NCBI GenBank assembly: GCA_900541785.1
Contig: UQKY01000006.1
Location: 1 to 64,000 of the forward strand
Source: an uncultured Collinsella sp.
Lineage (GTDB): Bacteria; Actinomycetota; Coriobacteriia; Coriobacteriales; Coriobacteriaceae
DNA length: 64,000 bases
Reading direction: 5' to 3'
Shown in pieces: positions 23,725 to 31,750 of this stretch. The translations under genes were made by a program, and so were the position numbers. The number at the start of each line of letters is the position of its first letter. The stretch's first letter is position 1. The notes beneath the pieces are model-generated. The model saw only the letters and a list, made by a program, of their open reading frames with translations. It was not told the origin of the DNA and ran no database searches.

Positions 23725-24774
23725 ATGCCAAACGAGAACAGCTACGAAGTCGCGCTGCAAAAGAGCAACGCCATTCGCGAGGGCTTGGCAAAGACGCCCG
23801 AGAAGTTCACCATGCTCACCGGCGACCGCCCGACCGGACGCTTGCACCTGGGTCACTACTTCGGCACCCTCAAGGGCCGTGTTGAACTGCAGAACATGGG
23901 TGCCAAGACCAACGTGCTCATCGCCGACTACCAGGTCATCACCGACCGCGACACCACCGAGCATATCCAGGACAACGTGTACAACATGGTCATGGACTAC
24001 CTTGCCTGCGGCATCGACCCCGACAAGACCATGATCTACGCTCACTCCGCCGTGCCCGCCGCAAACCAGCTCATGCTGCCGTTCCTGTCGCTGGTGTCCG
24101 AGGCCGAGCTGGCGCGCAACCCTACGGTCAAGGCCGAGATGGAGGCCTCGGGCCACGAGCTCACCGGCCTTCTGCTCACCTACCCTGTGCACCAGGCCTG
24201 CGACATCCTGTTCTGCAAGGGCAACGTCGTGCCCGTCGGTCGAGACCAGCTGCCGCACATCGAGCTCACCCGCACCATCGCACGCCGCTTTAACAACCGC
24301 TACGGCAAGGTATTTCCCGAGGTCGACGCGCTGCTGTCCGAGACCCCGCTGCTGCCCGGCCTTGACGGTCGCAAGATGAGCAAGAGCTACGGCAACGCCA
24401 TCAATATCTCGATGACCGCCGAAGAGACGGCCAAGCGCATCAAGAAGAGCCAGACCGACTCCGAGCGCATGATCACGTTTGATCCCGAGAACCGCCCCGG
24501 CGTGTCCGGCCTGCTTTCCACGGCCGCCATCTGCACTGGTCGTTCCGAGGTCGAGATTGCCGAGGAGATCGGCATGGGCGGCTCCGGCCAGCTCAAGAAG
24601 TACGTGACCGAGGCCGTCAACGAGTACTTCGCCCCGATCCGTGAGCGTCGCCAGCGCTACGAGAACGACCTGGATTACGTGAAGGACGTGCTGCACGAGG
24701 GCAATCGCCGCGCCAACGAGATCGCCGAGCAGACCCTGGCCGAGGTTCAGGACGCCATGGGCATGGTGTACTAG
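23725..24774 (+). CDS. trpS: Tryptophanyl-tRNA synthetase
   Basis: A 349-residue class I synthetase. The ATP-binding HIGH-type motif is in RPTGRLHLGHYFG (residues ~34-46), the tryptophan pocket region in HQACDILFCKGNVVPVGRDQ, and the KMSKS loop in LDGRKMSKSYGN (~215). Length matches the shorter TrpS class. ATG 23725 follows TTAGGAGCAATC. The upstream gap has no T-box. The gene ends at a pair of hairpins. Confidence 0.96.
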   Translation: MPNENSYEVALQKSNAIREGLAKTPEKFTMLTGDRPTGRLHLGHYFGTLKGRVELQNMGAKTNVLIADYQVITDRDTTEHIQDNVYNMVMDYLACGIDPDKTMIYAHSAVPAANQLMLPFLSLVSEAELARNPTVKAEMEASGHELTGLLLTYPVHQACDILFCKGNVVPVGRDQLPHIELTRTIARRFNNRYGKVFPEVDALLSETPLLPGLDGRKMSKSYGNAINISMTAEETAKRIKKSQTDSERMITFDPENRPGVSGLLSTAAICTGRSEVEIAEEIGMGGSGQLKKYVTEAVNEYFAPIRERRQRYENDLDYVKDVLHEGNRRANEIAEQTLAEVQDAMGMVY

Positions 24775-24799
24775 GCAAAGCGCTTTGCACAACATAGAC

Positions 24800-24868
24800 G
24801 GTGAGGCTGAATCCTCACCGAAACAGGAACAGGCCCGCTGGCAGTTAGTTGCCAGCGGGCCTGTTCCC
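24800..24868 (+). terminator. Double hairpin downstream of trpS
   Basis: GGTGAGG/CCTCACC (24800-24819) is followed by a perfect 18-bp stem, GGAACAGGCCCGCTGGCA (24826-24843) with its complement at 24850-24867. There is no long T-run, so termination strength is uncertain. The rest of the gap to 25051 shows no gene. Confidence 0.7.
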
Positions 24869-25051
24869 GAAGTACACCGTTGAATCGCACAGAGGGGAGG
24901 GATGCGAATCAAACTCAACAGGGCAGGCTTTTTCATCGCCTATTGCCTACTCCGTTGCTGAAACCAATATAGTTCACCGTGGTTTACTTTCTGGCGAGAA
25001 TATACGCCAACACATCGTCTCCATAAGTTAACCCCGGTAAACCTACAACGG

Positions 25052-25092
25052 AAAACCACCACAAAGGGGACAGGCACCTTTGTGGTGGTTTT
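25052..25092. repeat. Family B palindrome, copy 2
   Basis: Same ACCACCACAAAGG stem and GGACAGGCA loop as copy 1. It lies 17 bases beyond the stop of the minus-strand alkyltransferase gene, where it would act as its terminator. Confidence 0.85.
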
Positions 25093-25108
25093 GGCCACGG
25101 CAGAGCCG

Positions 25109-25429
25109 CTAGAGCCCTGCTGGCCAGCGACAGGCGGCCAAGTCGACGTGCATGGGGTCGGCAAACGTCACGCCCTCCCCCATTAAGAGCTCACGCTGGG
25201 CATCGGGGCCGCCAAAGGCAAAGCCCTCGCAAATACGGCCATCGGCAAACACAACACGATGACAGGGAATCTGACCAGGGCGCGGATTGCTGTGCAGCGC
25301 ATAGCCCACATAGCGCGCACTTCGTGGACGACCGGCAAGCAGCGCCACCTGACCATACGTGGCGACCATCCCCTCAGGGATCTGCTCGACTACCTCGTAC
25401 ACCCGCTCAAAAAAGCCCTCAGACGCCAT
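25109..25429 (-). CDS. MGMT-domain DNA alkyltransferase-like protein
   Basis: A 106-residue protein equal to the C-terminal DNA-binding domain of O6-alkylguanine-DNA alkyltransferases. It has the PCHRV box with the alkyl-acceptor Cys at residue 56, the helix-turn-helix segment GMVATYGQVALLAGRPRSARYVG with the Arg finger, and the downstream GGPDAQRELL. The N-terminal domain of full-length Ogt/Ada is absent, as in the short MGMT-like group that includes the ATL proteins (those have Trp instead of Cys). Because Cys is kept, it may be catalytic. ATG 25429 follows AAGGGAGCGAACA. Family B palindromes flank it on both sides. Confidence 0.85.
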   Translation of the reverse strand: MASEGFFERVYEVVEQIPEGMVATYGQVALLAGRPRSARYVGYALHSNPRPGQIPCHRVVFADGRICEGFAFGGPDAQRELLMGEGVTFADPMHVDLAACRWPAGL

Positions 25430-25458
25430 TGTTCGCTCCCTTCCACCCGGAAAAGCAT

Positions 25459-25499
25459 AAACCAACACAAAGGTGCCTGTCCCCTTTGTGGTGGTTTTG
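25459..25499. repeat. Family B palindrome, copy 3 (inverted orientation)
   Basis: AACACAAAGGTGCCTGTCCCC then TTTGTGGTGGTTTT: the loop reads TGCCTGTCC, the reverse complement of copy 1. One arm position is substituted. It follows the degV gene on the minus strand. Confidence 0.85.
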
Positions 25500-25508
25500 A
25501 CCGGATAG

Positions 25509-26363
25509 CTAGTTGGCGGGGCGGAAGAAGGCTACGGCTACGGCGCCGGGACCCACGTGGGTGCCAATGGTGGCGCCAATGGTGTGGATGGGCAGTTCGT
25601 TCTCGGCATGGCCGGCCCACAGCGCGGCGCTGTCCTCGATATACTTCTTGAGCACCGCGTCCGAAAGGCCCGTATAGCCGAGCGCCAGCGGCATGGAGAA
25701 GTCGACGCCGCCCGCCTGCTCGACCTTCTGGTTCAACAGGTTTCGACCGTTCTTGGAACCGCGCGCCTTGCCCAACTGCACGATGAGGCCGTCCTCGGCG
25801 GCCACCACGGGCTTCACGTTGAGCAACGTGCCCACAGCGCCGGCCGCAGCAGACAGGCGACCGCCGCGCACCAAGTACTCCAGCGTCTCGAGCAGACCGA
25901 TGACGACCACACGGTCGCGCACGGCCTCGACGGCCGCCGTGATCTGGGCCGCACTACGGCCCTCGTCCACCAAGCGCAGGGCATACTCAACCAGGACACG
26001 CTCGCCCAGGGTTACGTTATTGCTGTCTACCACGAACACGTCGCCGCCCGGCGCCTCGGCAAGTGCGGTGTGAGCACTCTGATTGGTGCCCGAAAGCTTA
26101 GCGCCCACGGTAATAATCACAGCCTCATCGCCGGCCTCACGCGCCTCGGCAATCGCCTGCGAAAACGCGTACGGGTTGACCTGGCCCGTCTTGGGCAGCT
26201 CATCGCGCTCCACGAGCATCTCGTAAAATCGCTGATGATCGATGTCGACGCCATCCATATACACATCGGTGCCAAAGGTGACGGACAGCGGCAAAACACG
26301 CAGAGCGGGGTGCTCCGCCGGCGACATATCGCTTGCGGAATCGGTAATAATGCGGACGGACAT
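25509..26363 (-). CDS. DegV family fatty-acid-binding protein
   Basis: A 284-residue two-domain protein. The N-terminal RIITDSASDMSP and PLSVTFGTDVYMDG, then KTGQVNPYAF and ITVGAKLSGTNQSA, are the DegV lipid-binding pocket motifs. C-terminal GGATIGTHVGPG-like IGATIGTHVGPGAVAVAFF ends the fold. In Gram-positives related FakB proteins hand bound fatty acids to the FakA kinase, but FakA is not in this window. ATG 26363 follows AAGAAAGGATTTGTT. The MarR gene lies 120 bases upstream on the same strand and may regulate it. Confidence 0.9.
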   Translation of the reverse strand: MSVRIITDSASDMSPAEHPALRVLPLSVTFGTDVYMDGVDIDHQRFYEMLVERDELPKTGQVNPYAFSQAIAEAREAGDEAVIITVGAKLSGTNQSAHTALAEAPGGDVFVVDSNNVTLGERVLVEYALRLVDEGRSAAQITAAVEAVRDRVVVIGLLETLEYLVRGGRLSAAAGAVGTLLNVKPVVAAEDGLIVQLGKARGSKNGRNLLNQKVEQAGGVDFSMPLALGYTGLSDAVLKKYIEDSAALWAGHAENELPIHTIGATIGTHVGPGAVAVAFFRPAN

Positions 26364-26482
26364 AACAAATCCTTTCTTGCGCAGGTCTCGCGCGGGGAAT
26401 TTAGACAGCATTGCCCCGGCACGGTATACGCGCTCAAACGGGACTATGCAGTTGTTAATGGGAAGCAAATGCCTTGGCGGCC

Positions 26483-26932
26483 TTAGATCTCGCGCAGGGT
26501 GTTGAGAATCGTACGCAGCGACGCATACATCTGCTCGCGCTGCTCCACGCCCATGGCCTTACCGGTGGTGTCGAGCACGTCGTGGATGATACGGTCGGCC
26601 TCGTTCATGCTCTCGCCACCCAGCGTGGTCAGGCGAACCGGTGCGCGGTACTTGACGGCAGCATCGCCCGAGTCATCAACCTCGACAAAGCCGCCCTCCT
26701 CCAGGTGCGCCAGCGTGCGCGAAACGGCAGCGCGCGTCACGCCGGCCACGCGAGCCAGATCGGCGCCGGTCATGCCGTCCTTGCTGCGCTCCAGGTAGTA
26801 CAGGCACATAACGTCGGAGCCCTTGAGGCCCAGCCTTGCGCCCTCGGACGTCTTGATACGCTGAATCTCCTTGTACAGCCCGCTAATCAGTCCGACAAAA
26901 TCCTCGAAACGTGTCTCGTCGTTCTGCTGCAT
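26483..26932 (-). CDS. MarR-family transcriptional regulator
   Basis: A 149-residue winged-helix protein: recognition region MTGADLARVAGVTRAAVSRTLAHLEEGGFVEV at about residues 53-86, a wing containing RAPVRLTTLGGE, and a C-terminal dimerisation helix. The ligand is unknown. It lies just upstream of degV on the same strand, so control of fatty-acid uptake or of its own gene is possible but not shown. The ATG at 26932 is followed by MQQNDETRFEDFVG, and no internal start looks better. Confidence 0.85.
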   Translation of the reverse strand: MQQNDETRFEDFVGLISGLYKEIQRIKTSEGARLGLKGSDVMCLYYLERSKDGMTGADLARVAGVTRAAVSRTLAHLEEGGFVEVDDSGDAAVKYRAPVRLTTLGGESMNEADRIIHDVLDTTGKAMGVEQREQMYASLRTILNTLREI

Positions 26933-27035
26933 GGGAGACGACCGCCTTTCGCTTGCATGATGCTAACGGGCAAACATCTTAGCCGTACTCAGCGACTGCC
27001 GCCTCCACGCGACCCAATTGTTAACCTATCAACAT

Positions 27036-27074
27036 AAAAACCACCACAAAGGGGACAGGCACCTTTGTGGTGGT
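27036..27074. repeat. Family B palindrome, copy 4
   Basis: Identical stem and loop to copy 1, with GGTCTGG replacing the final T-run on one side. It follows the B3/4 gene on the minus strand. Confidence 0.85.
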
Positions 27075-27102
27075 CTGGGGCATCAATAGGTTCTAGGCAC
27101 CG

Positions 27103-27822
27103 CTACAGCTCCACGCAGGGATTGTCGCGGGTCACAAGCGTCTTAACGACAACCGTCGCTCCCAGATAGCGCTCGAGCAGCTCGGCCAAGCGATCGATGG
27201 CGGCCTGGCAATCCCCCATCCGCTCGGGCTCCACGCACTCAATCGCCAGAAATGCGTCCGCCGAATCGTCGGACAGCGCCGTGCGAACGCCATCGCGCCA
27301 GTTCCAGCAACGGCACACGGCGCCCGCATCATCGATATAAGCAAGCTCACCGGGCAGCGTCGGATCATCCGCCTCCTCGCCAAGTGGCAAGAACGCGTCG
27401 CCGCCGTCGGTCACCTTCAAGCGAAGGTCTCCCTCAATCGCATGCAGATCCTCGCCTCCCACGGGCAGCGCATAGGTCAACGACACCGTGTTGTAAATAT
27501 CCACCGCCGGTGTGATATGACCGACCGGCTTGCCCTTGAGCACGCGCTTGAGCAAGTTCTCGATCGAGCAGCGGGCGCCCTTTTTAGTCTTGAACAGCCG
27601 GTACGCGTCACGCCAAGCCTTCACCGGCGCGTTCTCGCTGATGGTATCGCTCGTCAGGTGACGCTCCGCATCGATATTGGCGCGGTCAAGCAGTGCGGCA
27701 ATCGCATCCACGTCCTCCTGGGAAATCTGCGCCGCGGGCTTCATGCCCTTTACGACCACGACGCCGACCGCCGCCTGCGGAAACAGCTCCCAAAACGAAT
27801 TCTCGGCAATAAAGCTCTTCAT
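27103..27822 (-). CDS. B3/4-domain protein (PheRS beta-type editing fold)
   Basis: A 239-residue stand-alone B3/4 domain, the fold that edits mischarged tRNA in phenylalanyl-tRNA synthetase beta. Recognisable parts are APVKAWRDAYRLFKTKKGARCSIENLLKRV, PAVDIYNTVSLTYALPVGGEDL, and the late ALSDDSADAFLAIECV. Free-standing members are proposed to deacylate tRNA or act on amino acids, without firm proof. ATG 27822 follows GAAGGGAGAGCGT; an in-frame start five codons earlier has no site. The gene is framed by family B palindromes 4 and 5. Confidence 0.8.
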   Translation of the reverse strand: MKSFIAENSFWELFPQAAVGVVVVKGMKPAAQISQEDVDAIAALLDRANIDAERHLTSDTISENAPVKAWRDAYRLFKTKKGARCSIENLLKRVLKGKPVGHITPAVDIYNTVSLTYALPVGGEDLHAIEGDLRLKVTDGGDAFLPLGEEADDPTLPGELAYIDDAGAVCRCWNWRDGVRTALSDDSADAFLAIECVEPERMGDCQAAIDRLAELLERYLGATVVVKTLVTRDNPCVEL

Positions 27823-27993
27823 ACGCTCTCCCTTCATCGTGCACGCCCGAGCGAGGGCGTCTAAACAAAAAGCACCCCCACGGCGGCCACCTTCAAAGTC
27901 CTACGGTGCCGCCACAAGAGCGCTTGCGCTGTCCCCATCCGGAGAAGGGGACGATATGTCAGGCGTATTGTAACCTGAGTCATCCGCGCGAGC

Positions 27994-28035
27994 AAAACCA
28001 CCACAAAGGTGCCTGTCCCCTTTGTGGTGGTTTTT
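27994..28035. repeat. Family B palindrome, copy 5 (inverted orientation)
   Basis: ACCACCACAAAGGTGCCTG then TCCCCTTTGTGGTGGTTTTT. It lies 15 bases beyond the pckA stop on the minus strand and has a U-rich end in that direction (AAAACC complement). Confidence 0.85.
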
Positions 28036-28049
28036 GGTCTGAGGCGACG

Positions 28050-29720
28050 CTAGTGGCGGAGTCCCAGCAGGCCGCGGCCGCGATGACGGGCCTCGGCGGG
28101 CACCTGGGCGTGCGGGCCGGCGGCTTTGACGGACTCGGGCAGGTGCGAGTACTTCTTCTCGAAGTTCTCCTCGAACATCACCGCCAGGTTGTGCGCTGCC
28201 TCGTCGTAGCGCGCGGTGCTCTGCCAGTACTGGCGCGGCACCAGGATGCCGTCGGGCATACCGTGGCACGTAGTGGGAATGTCGACATTAAAGATATCGT
28301 CGTGCACAAACTCGCTGTCCTCGATGGTACCGTCGAGGGCGCGAGCGACCAGGGCGCGCGTGTAGGCCAGCTCGATGCGATGGCCCACGCCATAACCGCC
28401 GCCAATCCAACCGGTGTTGACCAGGTAGACGCGCGTGCGGCCGTCGGCGATGCGCTCGCCGAGCATCTTAGCGTAGACCATGGGGTCGAGCGGCATAAAC
28501 GGCTCGCCAAACAGCGAGGAGAACGTGGGCGTGGGCTCGGTGACGCCAACCTCGGTGCCGGGGATCTTGGCCGTAAAGCCCGTCACAAAGTGATACATGG
28601 CGGCGTCGGCCGTCAGGCGCGAGATAGGCGGCAGCACGCCAAAGGCATCGCAGGTCAGGAACAGCACGACGCTGGGAGTGGTGCCCATGCCCTTGGTCCA
28701 CGCGTTGGGGATATGCTCGACGGGATAGGCCACGCGCGTGTTGTGCGTGATCGAGATGTCGTCGTAGTTGGGCTTGCGGTTCTCGTCGAGCACCACGTTT
28801 TCGCAAATGGCGCCAAAACGGACGGCGTTGAAGATCTCGGGCTCGTGGAAGGCGTCCAGGCCCTCGCATTTGGCGTAGCAGCCACCCTCGATGTTGAAGA
28901 TGCCCATGTCGGACCAACCGTGCTCGTCGTCGCCGATCAGCAGGCGCGTAGGATTGGCCGAAAGCGTGGTCTTGCCGGTGCCGGACAGGCCAAAGAACAC
29001 GGCGGTCTCGTGCGTGACGGGATCCATGCTGGCCGAGCAATGCATGGGCAGCACGTCGTCCTCGACAGGCAGCAGGTAGTTCATGACACTGAAGATGGAC
29101 TTTTTGATTTCGCCGGAGTAGCCGGTACCCGCGACCAAAATCACGCGCTCCTGGAAGTTGATGACCACGGCGGCGCTGGAGTTGAGGCCCTTGATGGCGG
29201 GATCGCACTGGTAACCGGGCGCTGCGAGCACGCAGAAGTCGGGTTCGCCGGTGCGCGCGATTTCGCGGGCAAGCGGGCGGGCGAGCATCTGCTTAATAAA
29301 GAGTGCCTGGCTGGCACGCTCGCAGGCAACGAGCAGGCGACGCGTGTGGTTGCGGTCGGCGCCCGCCATGCCGCGGGTGACGAACACGTCGCGCTCGTTG
29401 AGATAGTCGACGATGCCGGCCTTGATGGCCTCATAGCTCTCGACGGACAGCGGGCGGTTGACCGCGCCCCAGGCGATTTTGTCGTGCACGTCGGGCGTGT
29501 CGACGATAAAGCGGTCGTTGGGCGAACGGCCAGTGCGCTCCCCTGTCTCGATCACCAGCGCGCCATTGGATGCCATGCGGCCTTCTTCGCGGCGGATAGC
29601 GTGTTCGACGAGCTCCGCGGCGGGTAGATCGACCAGCAGACGGGGCTGATTCTCGGCGGGATCTTCAACGAGCGTAATACCAAAGTTGGACAAAACTTCT
29701 GCAGGGGTAACACCAGGCAT
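28050..29720 (-). CDS. pckA: Phosphoenolpyruvate carboxykinase (ATP)
   Basis: A 556-residue enzyme interconverting oxaloacetate and PEP with ATP. The P-loop (kinase-1a) GLSGTGKTTLSA is near residue 245, the metal site is in GDDEHGWSDMGIFNIEGGCYAKC, and RxxYP-type substrate residues appear in TGRSPNDRFIVD. The C-terminus extends slightly (HAQVPAEARHRGRGLLGLRH). In anaerobic fermenters the enzyme often runs toward oxaloacetate for succinate production; direction here is unknown. ATG 29720 follows TTTAAAGGAGGCCCC, a near-perfect ribosome-binding site. It is probably monocistronic. Confidence 0.97.
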   Translation of the reverse strand: MPGVTPAEVLSNFGITLVEDPAENQPRLLVDLPAAELVEHAIRREEGRMASNGALVIETGERTGRSPNDRFIVDTPDVHDKIAWGAVNRPLSVESYEAIKAGIVDYLNERDVFVTRGMAGADRNHTRRLLVACERASQALFIKQMLARPLAREIARTGEPDFCVLAAPGYQCDPAIKGLNSSAAVVINFQERVILVAGTGYSGEIKKSIFSVMNYLLPVEDDVLPMHCSASMDPVTHETAVFFGLSGTGKTTLSANPTRLLIGDDEHGWSDMGIFNIEGGCYAKCEGLDAFHEPEIFNAVRFGAICENVVLDENRKPNYDDISITHNTRVAYPVEHIPNAWTKGMGTTPSVVLFLTCDAFGVLPPISRLTADAAMYHFVTGFTAKIPGTEVGVTEPTPTFSSLFGEPFMPLDPMVYAKMLGERIADGRTRVYLVNTGWIGGGYGVGHRIELAYTRALVARALDGTIEDSEFVHDDIFNVDIPTTCHGMPDGILVPRQYWQSTARYDEAAHNLAVMFEENFEKKYSHLPESVKAAGPHAQVPAEARHRGRGLLGLRH

Positions 29721-29872
29721 GGGGCCTCCTTTAAAAACGCGACACATGGACGCGGCGCGCACTTTACTCACGTAAAGCCCGTTGTACCCGATATGCAAAA
29801 ACGTTTTTGCGGCAAGGACGGCAAGCCCGCCCAACGGTCAAAAATCGCAGGCAAGCGGCCTAGTCATTGGGG

Positions 29873-29998
29873 ACGTTTTTAAACAACTAGTCATTGGGGA
29901 CACTCTTGAACAGGCAACATTCAAGGAATGTCCCCGGATGCCGGCACTTAGGGACGTTCCCAAAGTGCCGGCACATAAGGAACGTCCCTAAGTGCCGA
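29873..29998. repeat. Repeat family C cluster with a 19-bp inverted repeat
   Basis: CATTGGGGACGTTTTTAAAC is followed by a second CATTGGGGACACTCTTGAAC, a direct repeat with a period of about 23 bases. After it, CGGCACTTAGGGACGTTCC (29942-29960) and its exact complement at 29979-29997 form a hairpin that ends two bases before the lactate permease stop, a likely 3' terminator for that minus-strand gene. Confidence 0.7.
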
Positions 29999-31570
29999 CT
30001 ACAGCGGCAGGCCTTGGCCGAGCATGGCTATGGCGCTCATCAGGACCAGCATGCCGGCAGCGTAGGGCAGCACCGCGCCCAGGAGTTCGGCATCCTTACC
30101 GCGCACGTGCACGGCGGCAAGACCAATGGCGAGGGTCTGCGGCGAGATCATCTTACCAGCGGCGACGCCCAGGGCGTTCAATGCGACCATCCAGTAGTCG
30201 CTCACACCCAGCGCAGTGGCGGCCTGGCTCTGAATGGGACCAAACAACATGCCCGAGGACGTGCCCGAGCCGGTCACGAACGCACCGACTGCGCCGATCC
30301 ACGGAGCCAGAATCGGGTAGAGACCGCCGGCGACCGCAATGCAAAACGCACTGATCGACGAAATCATGCCGGCATAGCCCATCACCTTGGCGCAGCCCAG
30401 TACCGAAAGCATCGTGATCACCGTCGGCGTCATCTGCTTCACAGTCGCGGCCAGCACCTCGCCCATCATGCGCGGCGAAGCGCCCTGAATGGCACCGCCG
30501 ACAAACGCCGCCAGGAAAATCCAGACGCCTGGCGTGTTGATCCACGAAAACGTAAGCATACCGGGATTCTCACCGCAATACACCTGCACATGGCTCGCAA
30601 ACGGCGCGAGCGCAGCATGTACAGCAGGCACCAGATTAGACGTGCCCAGCAGCAACACAAAGATCAGGATGAAGCACGACCAGGCCGAAAGCGCCGACTT
30701 AACGGTGAGCTTCTCCCCCGCCTCGATATTCATGTGAAAGCGTGCGTCCAGATGCCCCGACTTCTCGGCACGCATGGCAAGTGCAGCTGTCAGCGCGAGC
30801 GAAACGATGGATCCTACGACCACGGCCAGCTCGGGGCCCACAAACATGGCAAAGACCAGAGCCGCGCCGACAAACGACACGCCGGAGAGCAACGCCACGC
30901 CGGCAACACCGTGCAGACGCTCGCCCACACTCGCGGCATTGCCCTGGTCATCGGCAACACGGCCCGCAACCAGCACAATAAATAGCGGCATCACCACAAA
31001 GAACGGTGCGAGCTGCACCAGCTGAACGGTCGCTAGGTGAAGGGAATCCAAACCCACCAGGTCGGCAACGGACACCGTGGGGATGCCGATGGAGCCGTAG
31101 GGCGTGGGCACGCCGTTGGCCAGCAGGCAGATGAGCACGGCAGGCACGGCCTCAAAGCCCAGGCCCGCGAGCATGCCGGCGGGAATGGCGACAGCGGTAC
31201 CGAAGCCGGCCATGCCCTCCATAAAGCCACCGAAGCACCAAGCCACGAGCAGCGCCAGCAGACGGCGGTCGCTGCTGATGGAGGTGATCATGCTGCCGAT
31301 CACGTCCATGGCACCCGTACGAACGCACAGGTTATACGTGAACACCGCGGCGATGATCACCAGGACGATGGGCCACAGAGCCATCAAAAAACCTTCGAGC
31401 GAGGCGGTCGCGATCTGCGCTGCCGGCAGGTGCCACCATGCGAAGGCAAGCAAGCACGAAAGGACAAACGATCCGATAGCGGCCTTCCAAGCTGGCCATT
31501 TAAAGCACAGCAGCATCACGACCAGCCAAATAATCGGCACAAGAGCCAGTAAGAATGCGGCGACGTCCAT
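29999..31570 (-). CDS. L-lactate permease (LctP family)
   Basis: A 523-residue inner-membrane transporter with about 13-14 hydrophobic segments. Family signatures include GFMEGMAGFGTAVAIPAGMLAGLGF, ANGVPTPYGSIGIPT and TGSGTSSGMLFGPIQSQAA. LctP proteins take up lactate (or glycolate) with protons. No lactate dehydrogenase or LldR gene adjoins it. The ATG at 31570 follows AAGGAGTTTCTACCT. An operator-like palindrome and a ~180-bp divergent region separate it from the flippase gene. Confidence 0.92.
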   Translation of the reverse strand: MDVAAFLLALVPIIWLVVMLLCFKWPAWKAAIGSFVLSCLLAFAWWHLPAAQIATASLEGFLMALWPIVLVIIAAVFTYNLCVRTGAMDVIGSMITSISSDRRLLALLVAWCFGGFMEGMAGFGTAVAIPAGMLAGLGFEAVPAVLICLLANGVPTPYGSIGIPTVSVADLVGLDSLHLATVQLVQLAPFFVVMPLFIVLVAGRVADDQGNAASVGERLHGVAGVALLSGVSFVGAALVFAMFVGPELAVVVGSIVSLALTAALAMRAEKSGHLDARFHMNIEAGEKLTVKSALSAWSCFILIFVLLLGTSNLVPAVHAALAPFASHVQVYCGENPGMLTFSWINTPGVWIFLAAFVGGAIQGASPRMMGEVLAATVKQMTPTVITMLSVLGCAKVMGYAGMISSISAFCIAVAGGLYPILAPWIGAVGAFVTGSGTSSGMLFGPIQSQAATALGVSDYWMVALNALGVAAGKMISPQTLAIGLAAVHVRGKDAELLGAVLPYAAGMLVLMSAIAMLGQGLPL

Positions 31571-31674
31571 AGGTAGAAACTCCTTGGTACCGCGTGGGCG
31601 GCATCGGGGGTGTCACAAAACTTCAACAGGATACCGCACGTTTACCGACAAATTACAGCCGCCCGCCGAAATTA

Positions 31675-31691
31675 TTGAACGACCTGTTCAA
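31675..31691. promoter_or_regulatory. Operator-like palindrome in the divergent lctP / flippase region
   Basis: TTGAAC-GACCT-GTTCAA is a perfect 6-bp dyad with a 5-bp spacer, a size typical of dimeric repressor sites. It lies ~105 bases upstream of lctP and ~60 upstream of the flippase start. A TATACT box at 31717-31722 could be the flippase -10 element. No regulator gene is adjacent. Confidence 0.35.
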
Positions 31692-31750
31692 AAACACGAA
31701 CGAACACCGTCGCGTCTATACTAAAGCGCAGCAATAGAAAGGACTCCGCT

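Noticed and set aside
25052..28035. The closely spaced family B repeats viewed as a CRISPR-like array
   Set aside because: Spacings are whole genes, orientations alternate, and no cas genes are present; they are palindromes at gene ends.
27906..29627. A 573-codon plus-strand open frame opposite pckA
   Set aside because: It mirrors the codon bias of pckA, starts inside a family B repeat, and shows no domain.
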